Assembly: GCF_040779325.2 (NCBI RefSeq) | Contig: NZ_JBFONT020000009.1 | Span: 1-64,000, forward strand | Reading direction: 5' to 3' | From: Aestuariibius violaceus | Lineage (GTDB): Bacteria > Pseudomonadota > Alphaproteobacteria > Rhodobacterales > Rhodobacteraceae | DNA length: 64,000 nucleotides | Shown here: piece by piece, positions 43,190-51,706 of the stretch | Layout: each line of letters begins with the position of its first letter | How positions within the stretch are numbered: position 1 is the first letter of the stretch | Made by a program: the position numbers and the translations under genes | Notes under the pieces: generated by a model | The model's input: only the letters and a program-made list of their open reading frames with translations | Told to the model about the DNA's origin: nothing | The model's database searches: none

Positions 43190-44145
43190 TGGACCGCGCG
43201 CCCTTCTTCACCGAGGTCTCCCGCGGGCCGGAGGGGGGCGCGGCGTACTGGCTGACGACTGAAGACGGTCTCAAGATCCGTATCGGTGTCTGGGCTCCGG
43301 AAGACCCGAAGGGCACCTTCCTCGTCTTCCCCGGCCGCACCGAATATGTCGAGAAGTACGGCGTCACCGCAGCGATGCTCGCCAAGTGCGGTTATGCCTC
43401 AGTCGCCGTCGACTGGCGCGGCCAGGGCCTCGCCGAACGCATGCTGCAGAACCGGGCCACCGGGCACGTCCTCAGCTTCGCCGACTACCAGAAAGACATC
43501 ACAGCGATCCTCGCAGCGGTCGAGGAGCTTGGCCTGCCAAAGCCGCTCGGCCTCGTCGCTCACTCCATGGGCGGCTGCATCGGCATGCGCGCCCTGCACC
43601 AGGGGCTCCCGGTCCAGGCCGTCACCTTCACCGGCCCGATGTGGGGCATCCGCATCACCCCGCCGCTCCGCCCCGTCGCCTGGGGCCTCTCCACCCTCTC
43701 GCGCCCCCTGCGTTTCGGTCACATCTATCCGCCGGGCCAAGTGGCCGAGACCTACGTCCTCCGGGCACCTTTCGAAGACAACACGCTGACATCCGACCCC
43801 GAGATGTTCCAGTTGATGAAGGACCAGCTCGAAGCGCATCCTGATCTCGCCCTTGGCGGCCCGTCGCTCCACTGGCTGAACGAAGCGCTTTATGAGATGC
43901 GCAGCCTCGCTGCCCTCCCCTCGCCCTCGGTTCCCGCACTCACCTTCGTCGGTTCGAACGAGCGCATCGTCGACGTCCCGCGTATCCACGCCCGCATGGC
44001 AGCCTGGCCCAACGGCCGGCTGGAGGTGATCGACGGCGGCGAACACGAGCTCCTCGTCGAACGCAAAGACCTCCGCGAGCGCGTCATCGAGGGCGCCGTC
44101 GCCCTCCTCGAACACGTCCCCGAAGATCTCGCCACTGTCGCCTAG
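43189..44145 (+). CDS. Alpha/beta hydrolase (lysophospholipase-like)
   Basis: A 318-aa serine hydrolase of the monoglyceride lipase/lysophospholipase type. The nucleophile elbow is VAHSMGGCIGMRAL, with Ser near residue 126. The oxyanion/strand region VFPGRTEYVEKYG and the catalytic His in GGEHELLVE near 283 are present. Cytoplasmic, with no signal peptide. It is coupled to the SCP2 gene, so lipid hydrolysis is the likely activity. Confidence 0.88.
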   Translation: MDRAPFFTEVSRGPEGGAAYWLTTEDGLKIRIGVWAPEDPKGTFLVFPGRTEYVEKYGVTAAMLAKCGYASVAVDWRGQGLAERMLQNRATGHVLSFADYQKDITAILAAVEELGLPKPLGLVAHSMGGCIGMRALHQGLPVQAVTFTGPMWGIRITPPLRPVAWGLSTLSRPLRFGHIYPPGQVAETYVLRAPFEDNTLTSDPEMFQLMKDQLEAHPDLALGGPSLHWLNEALYEMRSLAALPSPSVPALTFVGSNERIVDVPRIHARMAAWPNGRLEVIDGGEHELLVERKDLRERVIEGAVALLEHVPEDLATVA

Positions 44146-44276
44146 AGGGGCGGCGGTCGGCCCGACCGGCCCCTCAGGCAACTACAGCAGTCCGTTGCTT
44201 GCCCGAAAGGCTTACCCCTGCGGCCGGCAAGCTCGTCGTTTTTACCAAGTTTAGGAACTGTGCCCAGGGTCTGGTT

Positions 44277-44520
44277 TCATTGGATTTTCAGCGAGAAGAT
44301 GCCAGTGGCCGCGAGGGTGCTTGCAGAGAGGGCGCCTTTGCCGCAGGATGTCAGGCCAGCGATGCAGGCCGCGATCCCCGACCCTGTCAGCTGCCCTCGC
44401 AGCCACTTGCAATCGCTTACCTGGCCCGCCGTGATGAAGAACCGGATCGGGCGCCCGATACTGTTGGTCACGGCTTACACCTTGGTGCCCATGCTGCCTT
44501 TCGTGCGGCCGATCAGGCGT
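44277..44520 (-). pseudogene. IS5-family transposase remnant
   Basis: On the minus strand the fragment LIGRTKGSMGTKV is followed by a TAA stop (44475–44477) and then, in the same frame, AVTNSIGRPIRFFITAGQVSD. This is the central part of an IS5-type DDE transposase. It then jumps to LSASTLAATGIFSLKIQ, which resembles the C terminus, so an internal deletion has removed the catalytic middle. The gene cannot work. The remaining 605-bp gap between the lipase and cupin genes (44146–44750) holds no other gene. Confidence 0.75.
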
Positions 44521-44677
44521 CATTCGCTATTGTCTTGGGACCAATGGCGAACAAGGTCTCTTTGTTGAGCGTGCGGAAGGCTTTCCGCCATCGGTTAGAG
44601 GACAATGAATAAATGAAGTTTCCCTCCGCGCTTCGACTACTTGTCAGCTACTTCGATCCTGCTTTTTCCTAAACTTA

Positions 44678-44695
44678 GCCGAGAACCATCTCGGC
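44678..44695 (-). terminator. Possible terminator of the SDR–cupin operon
   Basis: A 7-bp stem GCCGAGA/TCTCGGC with an ACCA loop lies about 55 bp beyond the cupin stop codon. On the minus strand it is followed by TAAGTTTAGG, a poor T tract, so confidence is low. Confidence 0.35.
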
Positions 44696-44750
44696 CGGGG
44701 ACGATTAGCCGTTCAGAGACCAGCAATCACGACGACACTTCGCTCAACGA

Positions 44751-45248
44751 TTATCGATCGTCCGGGAACCCTGTTTCGATCAGTCCGTCGAATATGACGT
44801 AAGCGGTGCAACGTTCCGTTACGCAGTTCGCAGCATGAAGGAGATCCGCAGGCTGGTAAACATAGGATCCGGGAAGCAGGACAGGTGCCGTTTCCTCGCT
44901 ACCATTCTCATCCCAATGCTTCAGCGTGTCCTCGATAAGCCAGAGGTGGTAGTCGTGGGTATGGAAGTGAAGGTTGCCACTTCTGTCGTAATTGCGGCCA
45001 TAGCGAAACAGGGGCAGAGACGGCCCAGTGCCGGGATCACCTTCCAGCACGAGGAGGTTAGGACCGGTTGGCCTTGCGTCGTAGAGCGGTCGGAATGGGC
45101 GATCGAGTGCATCGCCTATCGGTATTACCATCATCGTGTCGCCGCTTTCCGGAACTGCCATACCCTCATTCGATTGGGCACACGCCAAAGGAGGTGAACA
45201 GGCCAGAAGACAGGCGATGATAAAACAGGAAACGATAGGTCTTCACAT
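44751..45248 (-). pseudogene. Cupin-fold lipoprotein gene with TGA at codon 2
   Basis: The coding frame can be read from the ATG at 45248, which has GAGGAG 9 nt upstream, but its second codon is TGA (45243–45245). After that stop the same frame gives RPIVSCFIIACLLACSPP, a good lipoprotein signal peptide with lipobox LLAC. The body (LHFHTHDYHLWLIEDTLKHW, then LLPGSYVYQPADLLHAANC) is cupin-like. A CGA-to-TGA change would explain the break. The only in-frame alternative start seen is a TTG at 45188, which would omit the signal peptide. It lies 13 bp after the SDR gene in the same operon. It may be an inactivated gene, a shortened cytoplasmic protein, or a sequence error. Confidence 0.6.
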
Positions 45249-45261
45249 GATAGGTCTCTCC

Positions 45262-46155
45262 TCAGTGAATGGGCGGGTCGAGATAGCCCGCGGTTTGAAT
45301 ATCCGAGATCAGCCCGGCCTCGCGCGGCACCCATCCGACGGTTTTGCGCGTCCATTGGCTGGACGTTGGGTTGTCGATTGCGGCGAACATCGCCAACCAG
45401 CCGAAATGGGCTTCGGCCTGGTCGGCCGGGACGCTCTCAGCCGCCACCCCCAAGCCGTCACCTATGGCTTCAGCGATGTCGCGAAACGGGATGCCGTCTT
45501 CGGCGACCGCATGATAGCGCGTTCCGGCCCGGTGTTGTTCGACGGCGTCGCAGAAGAGCCGCGCCGCATCGTAGCGATGGACTGCAGGCCAGCGGTTCCC
45601 TCCAGTTTCAATGTAAGCTGACACTCCACGCTCTCGCGCCAGGGCGATTAGCGCGGGAATGAAGGCTTTGTCTCCGCTGCCGTGAACGGTCGGTGGAAGG
45701 CGCACGACCCCCGTCTGAACACCCCCTTCGAAGTGGCCCAGAAATGCTTCCGACGCGCTGCGCGGGATCTGTTCCACAGCACCGTCCTGTTCCGTTGTAG
45801 GATCACTTCCCCCCGCAACGACGGTGGCCGAGGTTGCGATAAGCGGCTTGTTGGTGCCCTCAAGCGCCGTCGCCAGCGCATCGAGCAACCGGCGGTCGGC
45901 CATGCAATTCTCCTCATATCGGGAGAAATCGTGGTCGAAAGCCGTATGGATAGCCGCATCCACCTGATCAAGTGCGGGGATGAGGCTCTCAGGATCGGCG
46001 ATGTCACCAAGATGAACCTCCAGCCCGGCTTCTCGAAGCACATTGGCTGACCGTTCGCTCCGCGCCAGGCCCAGGACGTCATGCCCGCGATATTGTAATT
46101 CAACAGCGACCGCCGAGCCGACGAACCCCGTCGCGCCGGTTACGAACACCTTCAT
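45262..46155 (-). CDS. NAD(P)-dependent SDR/epimerase-family oxidoreductase
   Basis: A 297-aa extended-SDR protein. The dinucleotide-binding motif is MKVFVTGATGFVGSAVAVEL, and HLGDIADPESL is the adenine-side strand. The usual YxxxK pair is not obvious: the region after the ATSATVVAGG strand has no clear Tyr, so the catalytic mechanism may differ. It is divergent from an XRE/MmyB regulator, a recurrent pairing for such oxidoreductases. The cupin gene follows it in the operon. Confidence 0.88.
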   Translation of the reverse strand: MKVFVTGATGFVGSAVAVELQYRGHDVLGLARSERSANVLREAGLEVHLGDIADPESLIPALDQVDAAIHTAFDHDFSRYEENCMADRRLLDALATALEGTNKPLIATSATVVAGGSDPTTEQDGAVEQIPRSASEAFLGHFEGGVQTGVVRLPPTVHGSGDKAFIPALIALARERGVSAYIETGGNRWPAVHRYDAARLFCDAVEQHRAGTRYHAVAEDGIPFRDIAEAIGDGLGVAAESVPADQAEAHFGWLAMFAAIDNPTSSQWTRKTVGWVPREAGLISDIQTAGYLDPPIH

Positions 46156-46202
46156 CGATCACCCTCCAGATTGCTAACGGGGGTAATCTGGTAGATGACT
46201 TC

Positions 46203-46249
46203 ATCCTGTTAAAGACAAAGATTTATACGGGTATAATAACTAACAGGAT
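46203..46249. promoter_or_regulatory. Nested dyads between the SDR gene and its XRE regulator
   Basis: A perfect 9-bp inverted repeat ATCCTGTTA/TAACAGGAT (46203–46211 and 46241–46249) encloses a second dyad, TTATAC-GG-GTATAA (46223–46236). The latter overlaps TATAAT (46232–46237), a good -10 box for the plus-strand regulator gene. This is a likely operator for autoregulation and control of the divergent SDR gene. Confidence 0.6.
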
Positions 46250-46256
46250 CGGAGAT

Positions 46257-47078
46257 ATGGCAGAGGAAAATCGCCTCAGCGCCTTTCTGAAAGATCGCCG
46301 AAAGCGGCTTGATCCGGCGGCTTTTGGTTTTTCTGGACGGCGGCGCACCCCCGGCCTGCGGCGCGAAGAAGTCGCCGCTCGTGCCAATATCAGCACCACT
46401 TGGTACACGTGGCTGGAACAGGGCCGAGGCGGCCCGCCCTCGCCACGGGTTCTGGAAAGTCTCGCCGATGCGCTGATGCTCACCGACGTCGAGCGAGAGC
46501 ACCTCTTCCTCGTCGGTGTCGGGCGGCCACCCAAGGCACAACCGGCATCATCTGACGGGGTCACACCGCGGCTGCAGAGGTTTCTGGACGCACTCACGTT
46601 CAATCCTGCGACCATAGTGACCCCGCACTGGGATGTTATCGCCTGGAACGATGCGGCGCGTGTCGCCTTGACGGACTACGCCGCCCTCTCGAAAGACGAA
46701 CGGAACGTCTTGTACCGGATGTTCCTTGATCCCGATACGCGCGCGGCTCAGGAGGATTGGGAAGACATCGCACGCTTCTTGGTAGCGACGTTCCGCGCAG
46801 AGACAGCTCGCGCTGGAGAGGATGACCGGGCGGCGGAACTGCGCGCTGAGCTTACGGGCAGAAGCTCCGAATTCGCCGCGATGTGGGCAGACAACGATGT
46901 CAGATCGACGGGAGAGGGCATCAAACGGATCCGGCACCCATCGGCAGGGCCGATCGCGTTCGAGTTTTCCTCCTTCGCCGTCGATGGCCGTCCCGACCTC
47001 AAGCTGGTCGCCTATACCCCAGCGGACAAGGCGGATGCAGAAAAATTGCGACACCTCTGCCAAGGGTCAAAAGCGTAA
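46257..47078 (+). CDS. XRE-family regulator with MmyB-like ligand domain
   Basis: A 273-aa regulator. The N-terminal helix-turn-helix (about residues 10–85) reads LSAFLKDRRKRLDP, RTPGLRREEVAARANISTTW and YTWLEQGRGGPPS. The C-terminal MmyB-like PAS domain (about 105–265) includes NPATIVTPHWDVIAWNDAAR and PSAGPIAFEFSSFAVDGRPD. Such proteins often repress a divergent oxidoreductase gene, as found here. The nested dyads just before its start are the probable binding site. Confidence 0.92.
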   Translation: MAEENRLSAFLKDRRKRLDPAAFGFSGRRRTPGLRREEVAARANISTTWYTWLEQGRGGPPSPRVLESLADALMLTDVEREHLFLVGVGRPPKAQPASSDGVTPRLQRFLDALTFNPATIVTPHWDVIAWNDAARVALTDYAALSKDERNVLYRMFLDPDTRAAQEDWEDIARFLVATFRAETARAGEDDRAAELRAELTGRSSEFAAMWADNDVRSTGEGIKRIRHPSAGPIAFEFSSFAVDGRPDLKLVAYTPADKADAEKLRHLCQGSKA

Positions 47079-47100
47079 GGTTCATGATCATCAGGGTCGA

Positions 47101-47268
47101 TCACACTTCCTGTGCGACCACAAAGGACCAGGTCGCATTGATCCGAAGACGGTCTTTCTCAAAAAGCCAGCCACTGCGAGCTGTCGGAGCTCGAACGTCA
47201 AACAGTAAGTCCTCCTTCTTCTTGGTATCGGTACGACTAAGCTTCAGCTCGCCAAAAGGAACGCGCAC
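47101..47268 (-). pseudogene. Coding-like 55-codon remnant, family unknown
   Basis: The minus strand reads VRVPFGELKLSRTDTKK, then DLLFDVRAPTARSGWLFEKD and LRINATWSFVVAQEV before TGA. The composition is protein-like (balanced charge and hydrophobic spacing), yet there is no Shine-Dalgarno before the GTG (47268) or TTG (47271), and the TetR operator lies just upstream. It may be the C-terminal fragment of a gene lost when the neighbouring cluster arrived, or a small gene. I do not recognise the family. Confidence 0.35.
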
Positions 47269-47280
47269 CAAGAAATGGAT

Positions 47281-47298
47281 TGACTGATCGATCAGTCA
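47281..47298. promoter_or_regulatory. Palindromic operator for the TetR regulator
   Basis: TGACTGATCGATCAGTCA is a perfect 18-bp palindrome ending 16 bp before the TetR start codon. Perfect dyads of this size directly before tetR-family genes are usually their autoregulatory operator. The adjacent TTGACT could be a -35 element. Confidence 0.75.
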
Positions 47299-47314
47299 GT
47301 GTCTTTGCTAGGGA

Positions 47315-47965
47315 ATGACACAGGCAAAATCCGGGATCGAAGGCCGCACAGATGGCCGCCAGGACATCCTCGATGCGGCCGAAGCGGCATTCTCGGAAGC
47401 AGGGTTTGCCGGCGCTAGTATGAAAGCCATCTCGCTTCGGGCCGAGGTCGCCCAGGGGCTGATCCACTATCACTTCCAAACGAAGGAAGGTCTCTATGCC
47501 GCGGTGATCGAACGGCGCGCCCACTGGATCACAACAGCGCGCCTGACACTTCTAGACCGGATCGACCTCGGTATTCCCGACGCTACCGCACAGATTTTCG
47601 AAGCGTTCTTTCGCCCTCCTCTGGGTCCGGAAGGCGGGGGGCGGGTGTTTGCCCGGATATTCGCACTGCTCGCGGTTGGCGATGCACGGGATCAGGCACT
47701 GGTGGAGCGGCTGTATGATCCGTCCGCGAGGCTCTTTATCGATGCGCTTTCCAGTGCGCGGCCCGACGTATCACGGGAAACCTGCGTCTGGGGTTACTCG
47801 ATGGCCCTTGGACTTCTTGTCGGGGCCGTGGGCCGGTCCGGCCGCACGGAGCGGCTGGCTCAGCTGCCGCCCGATAGCGCCGACGATACCGAAGCGCTGA
47901 TCGCCCGCCTGACATGCCACGCCACCGGCGGCTTTGAGGCTCTGTGTGAGGAGGCTCGAGCCTGA
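47315..47965 (+). CDS. TetR-family transcriptional regulator
   Basis: A 216-aa repressor. The N-terminal helix-turn-helix is RQDILDAAEAAFSEAGFAGASM then VAQGLIHYHFQTKEGLYAAVIE. The remaining helices (about 75–210) form the effector-binding and dimer domain. A perfect palindrome lies just before its start. It is followed after 51 bp by a TRAP transporter operon in the same orientation and probably controls it in response to the imported compound or a metabolite. Confidence 0.92.
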   Translation: MTQAKSGIEGRTDGRQDILDAAEAAFSEAGFAGASMKAISLRAEVAQGLIHYHFQTKEGLYAAVIERRAHWITTARLTLLDRIDLGIPDATAQIFEAFFRPPLGPEGGGRVFARIFALLAVGDARDQALVERLYDPSARLFIDALSSARPDVSRETCVWGYSMALGLLVGAVGRSGRTERLAQLPPDSADDTEALIARLTCHATGGFEALCEEARA

Positions 47966-48016
47966 TCCATTCGCCGTGCCCCAAAAAGAGGGTGCTTACC
48001 AAAGGGAGGAAAGTCC

Positions 48017-49072
48017 ATGGGAGGACTCAAGTTTACGACAGCAGCGCTGATTGCTGCCACCCCGCTACCGGCCGTATCGGAGACCTATTCAGCGACGGTC
48101 GTTGCGGGCCATCCGCCGGTATTCCGTTGGGTCCGGATGCTCGACGAGGCGTTTTATCCGGCAGTCAACCAAGCATTGGTAGAACACGGTCACGAGATGG
48201 TTTTCGATGGCCAATATGGCGGCACGATCGCGGCCGTCGGCGAAGAGCTCGAAACCATCGAGGCGGGCCTCGCCGAACTCGGCACCTGCGAGTCGCTGTT
48301 CGATCCGGCGAAACTCGGACCTCAAAATGTCACCTACTATACCCCGTTCGTCAGCTCCGACGTGCGTCAGGTAGGAGAATTGATGGACAGACTGCACCGC
48401 GAAGACCCGCGAATGCAGCAGGCCTATCTTGATAACGGCAATACCTATCTCGGCGGCCCGATCATCATTGATGATTACCTGCTGATGACAGACTTCCCGG
48501 TCGCGTCGCTGTCCGATCTGGACGGCCGCAGGATCGCCGCACCCGGTGCTGCAACCAACTGGCTATCCGGAACCGGTGCCGTCGGTGTGTCGGGCAACCT
48601 GACGACCTACTACAACGAGCTGCGCACAGGCGTCTATGAAGGCGTGATCGTGTTCGCATCGGCTGCGCTTCCTGGCAATCTGCATGAGGTCGCCCCCTAC
48701 ATCACGCGCGCGGGCCTGGGCGCACAGTTCGCCGCCGGCATCTGCGCCAATACGGACTGGTACGAGGGCCTGCCCCCTGAAGTGCAGGACGCTCTGGGCA
48801 TTGGCGCGGACACCGCGCGCGACTGGTATCTCGCGGAACTGGAAAGCGCGGTTGAGAACGCATTTGCCGCCATGGCCGAAGCAGGGGCGACGATTTTCGA
48901 TGCCCCGCCCGAGATGCGGCAGGCCTGGGCAGATGGTATGGATAATGCCGCAGCGACCTGGGCCGCCGAATTGGATGCGCGGGGCGAGCCGGGCACCGAG
49001 ATCCTGACGACCTACATGGACGCCATGCGCGAAGCAGGCGCCACGCCACTGCGCGATTGGGACCGCGAATGA
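48017..49072 (+). CDS. TRAP transporter substrate-binding protein (DctP type)
   Basis: A 351-aa periplasmic solute receptor. The signal peptide is MGGLKFTTAALIAATPLPAVS|ET. The DctP family pattern is visible in ELGTCESLFDPAKLGPQNVTYYTPF, SDLDGRRIAAPGAATNWL and TTYYNELRTGVYEGVIVFAS. Family members bind organic acids; the ligand here is unknown. GGGAGGAAAG precedes the ATG. It overlaps the next gene as ATGA. Confidence 0.9.
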   Translation: MGGLKFTTAALIAATPLPAVSETYSATVVAGHPPVFRWVRMLDEAFYPAVNQALVEHGHEMVFDGQYGGTIAAVGEELETIEAGLAELGTCESLFDPAKLGPQNVTYYTPFVSSDVRQVGELMDRLHREDPRMQQAYLDNGNTYLGGPIIIDDYLLMTDFPVASLSDLDGRRIAAPGAATNWLSGTGAVGVSGNLTTYYNELRTGVYEGVIVFASAALPGNLHEVAPYITRAGLGAQFAAGICANTDWYEGLPPEVQDALGIGADTARDWYLAELESAVENAFAAMAEAGATIFDAPPEMRQAWADGMDNAAATWAAELDARGEPGTEILTTYMDAMREAGATPLRDWDRE

Positions 49073-49608
49073 GCGACAAGATCGGAGCGGCGGAAGACCC
49101 GCTGCCGCTCCGGTGGCTCGACCACGTCGCCACGGCCATGAACGTTACGGGATCATCGTTGATCCTTGCCCTGATGGTCCTGATCGGGCTCGACGTTGCC
49201 GGGCGCAACCTCCTTGGCGCCCCGCTTCCCGGTGTGCCCGAGATGGTCTCGCTCTCCATCGTCGCAATCGTCTTTCTTCAATCGCCGCAGACCTTGCGGG
49301 CGGGGCGGATGCCCAGATCCACCGCACTTTTGGATATGCTGACCAAGCGCAGCCCGCGGCTCGCGGCTGCAATTGAAGACGTCTGGGATATGATCGGCAT
49401 CGGGGTCTTGGCCACCGTCGCCTGGGCAACCTGGCCACGGCTGGTACGTGATTGGGAACGTGGGACATTTATTGGCGCGATCGGAGACTTTACCGCCCCG
49501 ACATGGCCGGTGAAAGCCACCATTGTCGCCGGAAGCGTGGTGCTCGTCCTTCAGTTTCTCGCCCGGATATGGCGGCGCCATCGGATACCTGACGGCAAAG
49601 CGCAATGA
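49069..49608 (+). CDS. TRAP transporter small permease (DctQ type)
   Basis: A 179-aa membrane protein with four hydrophobic segments (about residues 23–45, 60–75, 105–125 and 140–165), the DctQ layout. MNVTGSSLILALMVLIGLDVAGRN contains the conserved first helix and the D-x-x-x-R pattern typical of the family. The start at 49069 overlaps the binding-protein stop (ATGA), and its stop overlaps the DctM start in the same way. Confidence 0.9.
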   Translation: MSDKIGAAEDPLPLRWLDHVATAMNVTGSSLILALMVLIGLDVAGRNLLGAPLPGVPEMVSLSIVAIVFLQSPQTLRAGRMPRSTALLDMLTKRSPRLAAAIEDVWDMIGIGVLATVAWATWPRLVRDWERGTFIGAIGDFTAPTWPVKATIVAGSVVLVLQFLARIWRRHRIPDGKAQ

Positions 49609-50912
49609 CACCCTTCGATATAGGCCTTATCGCCTTGGCGGTGATGATCGTTCTTGTCCTCTGCGGACTAACGGTTCCCGTCGCACTCATGGCCTGTTCG
49701 TTTGTCGGTGTTTGGGCAATCCGGGGATCGCCCGAGCTTGCCGCAAACATGATGACCCTCGCTGCCTCCGACACGATCGCCAGCTACTTTTTCGGCGTTG
49801 TGCCGCTCTTTGTTCTGATGGGGTTTCTCGTCTCTGAGTCCGGTATGGGGCGTGATGCGTTCGACGTGGCGAACCACGCATTCCGCCGCATCAAGGGCGG
49901 GCTCGGTGTCGGCACAGTTGGGGCCAACGCCATCTTCGCCGCAATCACCGGCATCTCCATCGCGTCGGCCGCAGTCTTTACGAAAATCGCCGTGCCGCAG
50001 ATGATGCGCAACGGCTATTCGCCGCGTTTCGCGACCGGCGTCGTGGCGGGATCGTCGGTCCTCGGGATGCTCATCCCACCATCGCTGCTGCTTATCCTCT
50101 ACGGGGTGCTCACCGAACAAAGCATCGGCGATCTGTTCATCGCGGGCATCGGGCCGGGACTGGTCCTGTCGGTCGCATTCGGCATCGGCATCGTCGCGAC
50201 CGCCGCCTTCGCCCCGCGCTGGCTCGGCCAGCCGCGCGTCCCGCAAGAAGGGGAGCTCAGCCGGGGCCAGATCCTCGCCAAAGGGTTGCCGATCGTCATT
50301 TTGATCGTCCTCGTCCTCGGCGGGATCTACGGCGGGGTCTTCACACCGGTCGAGGCGGGTGCGATCGGCGCGATCGGTGCGCTCATCCTCGGGATCGCGA
50401 AGGGCACCTTGAGCTTACGCGGCATCGGTCGGGTCCTGATCGAGACCGGCCTTGTAACGGCGTCGATCTGTTTTCTGATCATTGCGGCGCAGATGTATTC
50501 TAGGATGCTCTCCTTCTCGGGCCTCCCCGCTGGGTTCGGCGCTTTCGTCGTGGACGCGGAGCTCGGCCTCTTGGCTGTCCTTGCGCTTTACTGCGCTGTG
50601 GTCATCGCGATGGGCATGATCCTCGACAGCTCGTCGATCATGCTGATCCTGGTTCCGTTGATGCTACCGGTGATGACCGACTTCGGCGTTGATCTCATCT
50701 GGTTTGGGATCGTGACCGTCATCGCCGTCGAGATCGGGCTCCTGACGCCACCGTTCGGCATCTCGGTCTACGTCATAAAGTCGACGCTCGACGATCCAAG
50801 GATAACCCTGGGCGACATCTTCATCGGGGCGGCCCCGTTCGCGCTTGCCATGCTCGCGGTGCTGATCCTCGTCATCGCTTTTCCCGTCATCGCGACGGGC
50901 CTTGTCCCTTAG
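49605..50912 (+). CDS. TRAP transporter large permease (DctM type)
   Basis: A 435-aa inner-membrane permease with about twelve hydrophobic segments. GTVGANAIFAAITGISIASAA and IPPSLLLILYGVLTEQSIGDLF are DctM signatures, as is IGLLTPPFGISVYVIKS near the C terminus. It forms the Na+-coupled translocation unit with the small permease. It ends 11 bp before the cyclase-family gene, so uptake and metabolism are linked. Confidence 0.94.
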   Translation: MTPFDIGLIALAVMIVLVLCGLTVPVALMACSFVGVWAIRGSPELAANMMTLAASDTIASYFFGVVPLFVLMGFLVSESGMGRDAFDVANHAFRRIKGGLGVGTVGANAIFAAITGISIASAAVFTKIAVPQMMRNGYSPRFATGVVAGSSVLGMLIPPSLLLILYGVLTEQSIGDLFIAGIGPGLVLSVAFGIGIVATAAFAPRWLGQPRVPQEGELSRGQILAKGLPIVILIVLVLGGIYGGVFTPVEAGAIGAIGALILGIAKGTLSLRGIGRVLIETGLVTASICFLIIAAQMYSRMLSFSGLPAGFGAFVVDAELGLLAVLALYCAVVIAMGMILDSSSIMLILVPLMLPVMTDFGVDLIWFGIVTVIAVEIGLLTPPFGISVYVIKSTLDDPRITLGDIFIGAAPFALAMLAVLILVIAFPVIATGLVP

Positions 50913-50923
50913 GAGAAACCGCC

Positions 50924-51706
50924 ATGTCCCGCCGCCTCATCGATATCTCCGTTGCCCTTGAAGAAGGGATTCCATCCGATCCGCCGATGATGCTGCCGAA
51001 GATCGACTACCAGTCGCACGCGGAAACGGCAGCCCAAGTCGCGTCCTTCTTTCCCGGGCTCACCGCGGCCGACCTTCCGGGCGGGGAAGGCTGGGCCGTC
51101 GAGACACTGACGGTGTCGACCCACAATGGGACCCATCTCGACGCGCCCTACCACCATCACTCGACGATGGATGGCGGCAAGCCCTCCGCGACGATCGATG
51201 AAGTTCCGCTGGAATGGTGCCTGAACCGGGGGGTCAAGCTCGACTTTCGCAATCTCCCCGACGGCCACATTGTCAGCCCAGAGGAGGTGGCGGTGGAACT
51301 GGACCGGATCGGTCATGATTTGCAGCCTCTCGATATCGTCGTGGTGAACACCTCCGCCGGTGCCCGCTATGGGCAGGAGGACTACCTGACCTCCGGGTGC
51401 GGCATGGGGCGTGCAGCAACGCTCTGGCTGCTCGATCACGGCGTACGCGTCACGGGAACCGATGCGTGGTCTTGGGACGCACCCTTTGCCCATACCGCAG
51501 CGCGGTGGCGCGAGACGCGCGACCCCTCGATCATCTGGGAAGGGCACAGAGCGTCGATGGTCACCGGCTATTGCCACATGGAAAAGCTGTCGAACCTCGA
51601 TCTCCTGCCGCCCACCGGGTTCGAGATCTCGTGTTTCCCGATCAAGATCAAACGCGCCTCCGCGGGCTTCACCCGCGCCGTCGCCATTTTGGAGGAGACC
51701 CCATGA
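50924..51706 (+). CDS. Cyclase-family hydrolase (kynurenine-formamidase-like)
   Basis: A 260-aa metal-dependent hydrolase of the putative-cyclase family (PF04199). The metal-binding motif is STHNGTHLDAPYHHHSTMDGG near residue 65, with DIVVVNTSAGARYG and GVRVTGTDAWSWDAPF downstream. Members hydrolyse N-formylkynurenine, isatin or cyclic amides. Beside an FAH-family gene and a TRAP importer it may open a ring or an amide of the imported compound. It overlaps the next gene as ATGA. Confidence 0.88.
   Translation: MSRRLIDISVALEEGIPSDPPMMLPKIDYQSHAETAAQVASFFPGLTAADLPGGEGWAVETLTVSTHNGTHLDAPYHHHSTMDGGKPSATIDEVPLEWCLNRGVKLDFRNLPDGHIVSPEEVAVELDRIGHDLQPLDIVVVNTSAGARYGQEDYLTSGCGMGRAATLWLLDHGVRVTGTDAWSWDAPFAHTAARWRETRDPSIIWEGHRASMVTGYCHMEKLSNLDLLPPTGFEISCFPIKIKRASAGFTRAVAILEETP

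Noticed and set aside
44199..44612. A 137-codon plus-strand frame in the gap after the lipase gene
   Set aside because: It is the antisense of the IS5 transposase remnant and has no motif of its own.
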